NCBI GenBank assembly: GCA_028015205.1
Contig: CM051512.1
Location: 7,252,255 to 7,316,254 of the forward strand
Reading direction: 5' to 3'
Source of the DNA: Mytilisepta virgata
Taxonomy: Eukaryota; Mollusca; Bivalvia; Mytilida; Mytilidae
DNA length: 64,000 nucleotides
Part shown: positions 35,101-44,100 of the stretch, piece after piece
How the letters are laid out: each line of letters starts with the position of its first letter
Position numbering within the stretch: position 1 is the first letter of the stretch
Program-made: the position numbers and the translations under genes
The notes under the pieces: model-generated
Told to the model about the DNA's origin: nothing
Seen by the model: only the letters and a program-made list of their open reading frames with translations
Databases searched by the model: none

Positions 35101-38100
35101 GTAACTTTTTTTATAGTGATCCAAATTGGTGGAAAGGATTTAATCACAGGGGAGAAGGGTTATTCCCTGCTAATTTTGCTACAGCAGATTTAACTGTAGA
35201 ACCTGAGGAACGTAAGCAAAATATTCTGTGTAAAATGTCATATTTTTTCTTTTGTCTGCATGTGTTTCCAAGAGAAAATATTTGAACGTTTAATATCCAA
35301 CAGTTTATTTTACTGTGTTGAAGACATGACAGTAACTTTAAGATAAAGAACAACAATAAAAGAACTTTTAATATGGATTTTGTCTAAAGTAATAATTCTG
35401 TATATCTCTTCTTCCGTAAATGGCTCGTCTTCATTCGGTATGACGTCCAATGAGTATCAATACATTCGTTTATTGTGACTTGATCAATCAAATGGTATGT
35501 TACTATACCTTTTCAGTTGTTCATACTCAAAACACATAGGTGTACGAGGCCTGAAACCCCTGTTTTTACTGAAGAAATAGGTACTGGAAAATCTTCAACC
35601 TGTTTTCATAATTCAGCGTCTTTGCCCTCGTTCTGCTGTGCTCCACTCGGGAAAAAAACGAATTTTAAAAACTTGTTGAAGATTTCCCAGTCTTCATTTT
35701 GAACTCATGTGAGAACCTATTGTTTCATACAACAGTTTACTTTACTATAGAATAGATGACAGAATCACTTCATGTCAAACAGTTGGGCAAAAATTTTTCT
35801 TTCAAACTGATTTTGGTATATATTTTTGTTTACAAAACTTTGGTTTTTCTACATCTACCCACCTACTACATGTATGGTTTGCTTTTGATCTGAAGAAACA
35901 AAGAGATCTTTATTTATCAATTAACTTCTTACTGGTTTGCTATTTGTATCAAAGTTTCCGTTTAATAAATAAATGCGTGTAAATTGAATATTACAGCGGA
36001 GCATTTGAAGAAAGTACATTTCAATGAAGAAGTAGAAGTTAAAACAGTAGAACCAGCTCCAGAAGATGTAGAAATTGATGAGGTAATTTAATTAATTCAA
36101 TGAAAGGTTATTGGGTATCCTGAAATTAGCATGCATAAAAACACTAACAATAATAAATTACAACCTAGCACATTATATTACATGTATTTAATTTTGGCTT
36201 TGGATAATAAATTCACATTATATAGTGGAACCTCTGTAAACCGAACAGCTGTGGGACCGGAGAAATCGGCCGGTTTTCAGAGGGTCCGGTTTTAGGAGGT
36301 TCTGGAAAAGACGTATCTGATCCGTAGAGTGAAACCGGAAGTGTATTATAACGATGTTGTAAAATTGTACCATGCGTATATTATTTTAATACAATTAATT
36401 GTTTTTAATTTTAATCCGACGTTTTTATTGATGCCTGATTATTGTTTGAATTACGACTTTATCACCTTTATTTAAAATGGTTATTTAGTTTCATGATGTC
36501 AATCATCGATCGATTAAGCATTTAAGGATGACATGTATTACGGTTCACTGATTTTCCAGGTAATACATTGTTTCGGCCGGTTTCTGGAGGTTAATTTGAC
36601 AAGAATATATATGTTTTGTACCGGAAAGTACGGCCGGTGTTCGGAATTCAGAGGGTCCGGTTTTCAGAGGATTTTTTTACTTGAATATATAGACAAAAAT
36701 TCCGGACCGAAATTTAAAGTTCGGTTTTCAGAGGAATCCGGTTTTCAGAGGGGCCGATTTTCGGGGGTTCTACTGTACATGTATAAAAACCCTGCAATCA
36801 ATTTTAGAATTGGTTTTCTTTAAAAAAAAAAAAACAAAGATGCCTTTATATTAAATTTTCAGTTTATGTGTAGATCTCTGACGAAGGAATAAGAACGGTA
36901 CAACAATACAAAATCTAATCCAATGAAATACGACAATACGTAGTTTTTAAACATTTAATAAAATCTGTCTAGTCTTCATTGTTGAGCTTTCAACTCAAAA
37001 GATACTTGTGTCTAAAAAAATGACTTGAATCAATAAAAATCAGAAATAAACACCAAGTAATTAACAGTACTAAGACTGTAGTGACAGGCTATGATTTCAC
37101 ATAGAAACTTCAGAAACAATATTATACTTTTACATTTTTACTACTCTATTTATCTACATTGTATCTATAATACTAAATTTACGAATTAGCCGAATAGGCG
37201 GCAAAACGCGTGGTTCAAAATAAACGATGTATGGTTCAGATTATAAAGGTTATTATCGGATTTGACAATCTGCATTTATAAATTTCAACTGCAGTTTTGT
37301 TTATGTGCAAATGGAATTTGTATGCACTTTTCCTATATGAATTCTCCCAACATATCACTTAGAAGGTTCTCGAATGCATCATTTTAACACATTGATTTAA
37401 ATAAACAAGTATGCACATATTTTAAATGTATTTCTGTTTGAAATTACGGAAGAAGAATAAAACTAATTAAAAACATTCTCCTTCGAATGGGATGTTTCCG
37501 CTTCATGTATTCAAGATTGTTTTTCCTCAATAACGCAATTTCTCCTAACTGTAAAGGCTATGAACTTTCAAGATTATATGAAGAAGTAAGGTAAAGTTCA
37601 GAGGAATTCCTAACTTAGTTGTTTTTTTTTTTTTTTGGATTGCTCGGATGTTTACATTGCACAAAGTGATTAAACCAACAATTATCTATTTTTACATTAT
37701 TTTTCATGTGACCTGTCTAAATATATCTCTACCATACAATTCCCTGTAAGCCCTAGATAAAACTATTTTTAACAAATGGTCATCTTTATCATTAATGACG
37801 AAATTTATCTCGGACATCTTTGATAAATATAAACGTGGACAGCACACGCATCCACACACTAAAAATGCTTTTATCGTCTGATTATTGGATATATTTGTGA
37901 AATTAAGCATCGCATGCCCTGCCCTGACGATGATGCAATGGAACAATTGGAACAATTGTTTTCCAAACATATGCTCTACCTAACTCATGGCATCTTTTGA
38001 AAAATTCATCCGTCACTAAGAAAATAGTTACAGCTACAATTTCATTTTCATATTTATTCTGAAGGAAAAATGTAATGCATTATGAAATGTGTATTTAATG

Positions 38101-41100
38101 AAAGCTTTTCATCAAGTTCCAGTTCAGAATTAATTGTAACAATAAAAATATTGACAATTTATGTGGTTGTGTTTTCGTCATAGATTTTGACTTTGATGGA
38201 ACCTTAAGGTCCATTTTGGTAATTCTACGTGGCATACAGTCTACTTCATCAGTGGATACATCTTCGGTAGTAACAAACAGCCATATGACAATTGGGTCAC
38301 GTTGACCTACATTTCACACTTCATTGACTTTGGTTAAAGTTTGCATTAACATCCATTTCTGGAATACTACAGCATATATAGACATGAAACTATCAGTTGA
38401 TACCACCTACTTGACAGGAAAGTTTATGGAAAGCCTGCTACAACATCCATATTGAGTCACTGTTCCATGAATGACATGGCCGCAACAACTTTTTATAGTC
38501 AACATGGCCACCACAAAAAAAAAAAATGCTTATTTTCCCGCGCGGGTTCAATGTCTTGTGTTATCTAAGCCGGTCCATATAATGCTATATGGACCAGCTG
38601 TACATTATATGGACCGCCTCGTTTTGGCAAAATCGATTAAATTCGATTAAATCCCAGAAAAGTATAATATAACAATTAGTTCATGACACTTCGGGTTAAA
38701 TGTCAGTATATGGACCGGTTGGTTGCCCTCCAAAAATTATATGGACCTCAGCTTCGCTTCGGTCCGTATAATTTTTGTCGGGCGACCAACCGGTCCATAT
38801 ACTGCCATATGACCCTCAGTGTCATGAACTATTTGTTAATTACAATACCTTTAAAAAATGTTATAATCATTAAAAAAAAAACGATAATAAAATCATACAT
38901 GTAACCATCTACAATAAAACAAGAAATGATGGGTGATTTCATATGAAGTTTGTTGTAGGGATTCAAGCATGAAAATAAATATTAATATACATGTATATAT
39001 ATTCAGAAATAATAGATACATATGCACTTTTCAAAGCTCATTAATCTGTCAGAACAAAAAGTGGGTTTAAAAAATCATTTAAGTTTTGTGTCTCCAGTTT
39101 TGCCATATTTGTCTTGTTAGGAAAAGATAGACAAAGTATTACAATTGATACAGAATGCAGATCCAACAGGAGAGATTCGCCCAGACTCACAAGAAATGTT
39201 ACAGTTAGAAGGTAATAGTTTTTTTTTTGTCTCGCCTGCGATGAAAATTTGCAGAGGCAAGATATAAGTATTACTTTCTGGCTTAATAAAATTGCATGTG
39301 TAATACCTACAATTATGATTTATGGTCCACAAGGTAGCTTATCGTATAAGGTTTGCGGCAGTATACTTGTCTTGTGACCCTGACCTCATTTTCATGGTTT
39401 GCCGACTTCATTAACATGAATTAAAAATCTGCGTCCAAGTTTTGTGGTTAAATCCATAGATATTTCTTAGTGGGTACAGGTCAGTCTGACACCTGGATTG
39501 GGACCTTGACCTCAAATTCATCTTTGAGTGACTGTCACTTTTTCGTGGTTAAGTCCATTTCTCAGAAACTAATACCTAGGCCAACCATATTTGGTCTATA
39601 GATAGTTCTTGGTGAGTACATGCCAGTCTGACACCTGGCTTTGGACCTTGACCTCAAATTCATCTTTGAGTGACTTTGTCACTTTTTCATGGTTAAGTCC
39701 ATTTCTCAGAAACTGTAATACCTAGACCCACTGTATTTGGTCTATTGATAGTTCTTGGTGGGTACATGCTAGTCTGACACTTGTCTCTGGACCTCGACCT
39801 CAGTTTCATGGTTGAATGACTTTCATCCAAGTTTCTTGATTAAGTCCATTTTTCAACAACTGTAATACCTAGATCTTCCGTATTTGGTCTATTGACAGTT
39901 CTTGGTGGGAATATGCCAGTCTGACACTTGTCTCTGGACATTGATCTCAATTTCATGGTTGATTGACTTTCATCCAAATTTCTGAAGTCCTTTTGTCAGC
40001 AACTGCAATACCTAGACTCAACCGTGTTTGATCTATAGATAGTTCTTAGTGGCTACGTGCAAGTCTGACACCTGTCTCTGGACTTTGTCCTCAATTGCAT
40101 GCTTGAGTGACTTTGTCACATTTTCGAGATTAGGTCCATTTCTCAGCCACTTTAATACCTAGACCCACCATATTTGGTCAGTAGATAGTTCTTAGTGGAT
40201 ACATGTTGGTATGACACCTGCCTTTTGACCTTGACCTAAATTTCTTTTGCAAAATGTCGGGTATCAGATAATCATTATTCTGTGTCCATGTGCATACTCA
40301 GGCAAGACATGTGGTGTGTCCACTCTTGTTTTGTTTTTGGTTTTGTTTTGTCTTTTTTTTTTCCAGGAAAACATTTGGTACCACATACTGTGGACAAATA
40401 TACTTCAACTAGACCATATTTCCAGGCATCCATGTAAATTACTGACCAGTATTACTTCTACATGTACTATACACATATATGTACCAAAAAATATATATAT
40501 ACTGGTATTAAATCTTGAAAGTAAATATTTTAACACAGGGTTCCAACACAACTGGGAAAACAGTAAAAAAACCTTGAAATGGCCGGGAAATGTCCTTGAA
40601 ATTTAAAAAAAAAGTTAAATTCTTGAAATTTGTTGACCTGAAGTCACTAGATAAAATATATTATTCCCCTTTGATCATTGTTTTTTCATCCCTACAAAGC
40701 TGCCGACCAGCAAGTTGTGCAGTGATTTTTATATGACCGCAAAATTTTTGCGGTCGTATATTGGTATGACATTGGCGTCGTCGTCCGGCGGCATCGTCGT
40801 CGTCGTCGTCCGAAGACATTTGGTTTTCGCACTATAACTTTAGTATAAGTAAATAGAAATCTATGAAATTTAAACACAAGGTTTATCACAAGAAAGGAAG
40901 GTTGGGATTGATTTTGGGACTTTTGGTCCCAACAGTTTAGGAATAAGGGGCCAAAAGGGTCCAAAATTAAACTTTGTTTGATTTCATCGAAAATTGAACT
41001 ATTGGGGTTCTTTGATATGCCGAATCTAACCGTGTATTTAGATTCTTAATTGTTGGTCCCGTTTTCAGATTGGTTTACATTAAGGTCCAAAGGGTCCAAA

Positions 41101-44100
41101 ATTAAACTTAGTTTGATTTTAACAAAAATTGAATTCTTGGGGTTCTTTGATATGCTGAATCTAAATATGTACTTAGTTTTTTATTATGGGTCCAGTTTTC
41201 AAGTTGGTCCAAATCGGGGTCCAAACTTGGGGTTCTTTGATATGCTGAATCTAAACATGTATTTAGATTTTTGATTATGGGCCCAGTATTAAGTTGGTAC
41301 AAATCAGGGCCCAAAATCACTCTTTGTTTGATTTTAACAAAAATTGAATATATGGGGTTCTTTGATATCCTGAATCTAACTGTGTATTTAGAGTTTTGGA
41401 GTTTGGGCCTTGTGTTTAAATTTATCCACATTGAGGTCCTTAACGTCCAAAATAAAACTTTGATTTCATTAAAAATTGAATAATGGGGGTTCTTTGATAC
41501 AACTGTTCAGGGTTAGACCTCTGCAGTCGTATCAAGCTGTGCCCAGCGGAGCATTTTATTAACTAAGCTGTATTTAATGGGAAGCAATTTGCTTTGTGAC
41601 AAAGGTTGATGGGGAAAAACTATTCATCTAATGTAGAACAAAAAGAGTTACCAGGTAAATACAGATACATGTATAAAGAAGAGGTTTTATATACATATAA
41701 AGTAACCATCAAACTATAAATACATTTTCTATTACACAAACAGGGGTATGCCAAAGTTAGAAATCAAGGGAGTTAATAAATTGGAAAGAGTATAAGATTC
41801 AGTTTGCTTCTTTTACAGAAACTTGTAAAGCAATGGGACCTTTAATAGATGCTGAATTAGAGAAGATAGACAAGTGAGTTTGATAAAGTTTTACAAATTA
41901 ATTAATATATTATAAATAACAGGCAAACAGTTGTTAAGAATACTTTCATACAATATAAACAAGTGATGAGAAAAGCTCACTTGACCTTTCAGGTCAGGTG
42001 AGCTAAAGATGGTATAATCAACATCTAAAACACAGCTAACATTTAAGGGAATACAATACAGTATCAGAGGGAGGTAGTAATGACGCCAAGATATGCATTT
42101 TGTGATGTCATAGTATATCTCAAGAAAAACCCTTATAACCTCCTAAAATTTGGTGTTTATCTCAAATATATCTATAATTAGAATATGTACCCCTTCTTTT
42201 TATACGACCGCAAATATTTGTGGTTGTATCATGGTATGAGCCTGTCGTCGGTGTCATGCTGTATTTTAGCCTTATATAGTTTTTAACATATTTAAATGTT
42301 AAATACTTCAAAAGGTTTATGTCACCACCACACAACTCTAATATAATTAAAATTTAAAAAAAAACTACAATCAGCCTATTTTAAATTTCAGAAAACATGC
42401 AGGTTTATGTGAACTGAATACAAAAATCATGGAGTCCTTACAGATGTACCATAATCTTATGAAGGAAACACCAACACCATATAGTTTCAAAGGGGGCATG
42501 GCATCCACTGTTGGGCCATATACATCACCTCCTATGCAGATGCAACTCCCTCAAGATTTTTCTAGTCAAGTAAGTAATATATACTAATGTATTATGTACT
42601 CTGAAAATTTCATCCTGAACAGAATACTGTGTAGTGATTAGCACATCAAATCTGATTGGTCATAAATGGATTGTGATTTAAAATTGTTCGAAACTTGCTT
42701 CACTGTGGAACAAATGACATTTTTCTAATTTTAAAATGAAACGGATAAAACAGATTCTCCTCCTTGCTGAAAGCTTATATTTTGAAAATCTAAATCTAAT
42801 TATCTAAGTTATTTGTTTGTTTGTTTAGTTGGGAATTAACACTGTTTTTAGCACATTTGGCTATTTCGCAGGCGCCAGTTTTTATAGGTGGAGGAAGCCG
42901 GAGTACCCGGAGAGAACCACCGACCTTCGGTAGGAAAATTGGCAATCCTTGTCAATTTATATCGGAGTCGAACACACCCCACCACAGGTGAGATTCGAAC
43001 TCACAACCCCAGCGTTGACAGGCTAGTGATCATTAGTAGTCATGACGAACTACCTTGACCACTTGGCCACCGAGGCCCCAATTATCTCAGTTGTAACAAT
43101 ATTGTAGCCTACTCACAACGGAAACAGTCTGTATTTCTCTGATTATTATAATATCACCAAAAAATAATAGTGATTGCAGTAATGAACTTTATTTTCAGAT
43201 GTTTAATGGCCAACCTCAGTTCATTCCACAAATAAATGCACAGGTTGCAGGTCAAATGTCAGTGCCAGGTCAAGGTCCGATGCCACAAATGACAACACAA
43301 GTTCAAGGACCTATACCACAAATGGCACAACCAACACAAAATTATGTACCTAATACACAAAATTATAATAAGTGAGTATAAAGTTATGTATGTCAAATTT
43401 CAAGCATTTGATGGAAAATTCTGTTCAAAAGTTTTCAGGTATGAAAAAGAATATTCTTCAGTTTTACATTTAAATAATAACTCAAAAGTTTGGCTTTTTC
43501 AAATTGTTTAATCTTTGTAATAAGGACAGAAATATAAGTATCAAGCTCTCTACTGGTAAAGCCATAGGAGACTTTTAATATGTTTTCGCTGCAGTCCATC
43601 TGTCAGTTGTTTACATTTTTCTTTTTTAACAATTTAAAGAAAAGTAACATATTCCTAAATTACATTGAATAATATAGAATAGATAAGTACTGATATATTG
43701 AAACCAGTGAAGATCTTTGGTATTCAAATTTCAAAGTTAGTTTTTCTGTTGAGAAAATTTAATGAGAAAATACAAGGGATAATATTTTCTCCTATTTCTG
43801 ACGTGTTTAATCGGTGGGATAAAAATACATAATATCTTTAACCACTTCCCAGTGATTAAATTTCTACGTGGGAATTACCGACCTTTTTCCTACAGTTATT
43901 AGAACGATAAACTAGAGAAGTCCCGAAATGACGTCTATGTAAACAAACTACATAGCAACGACATTTTCTTGAGGTTTTTGTCGAAAATCATAGGAGAAAC
44001 GGATTCTCCTTCAATTTACTCTTGAGTTATGGAATTTCTCCACCCTCAATAGCTAAAGGCTCCCGTGTTGAAAATCGAAAATTTAACTATCTCAGGTGGA

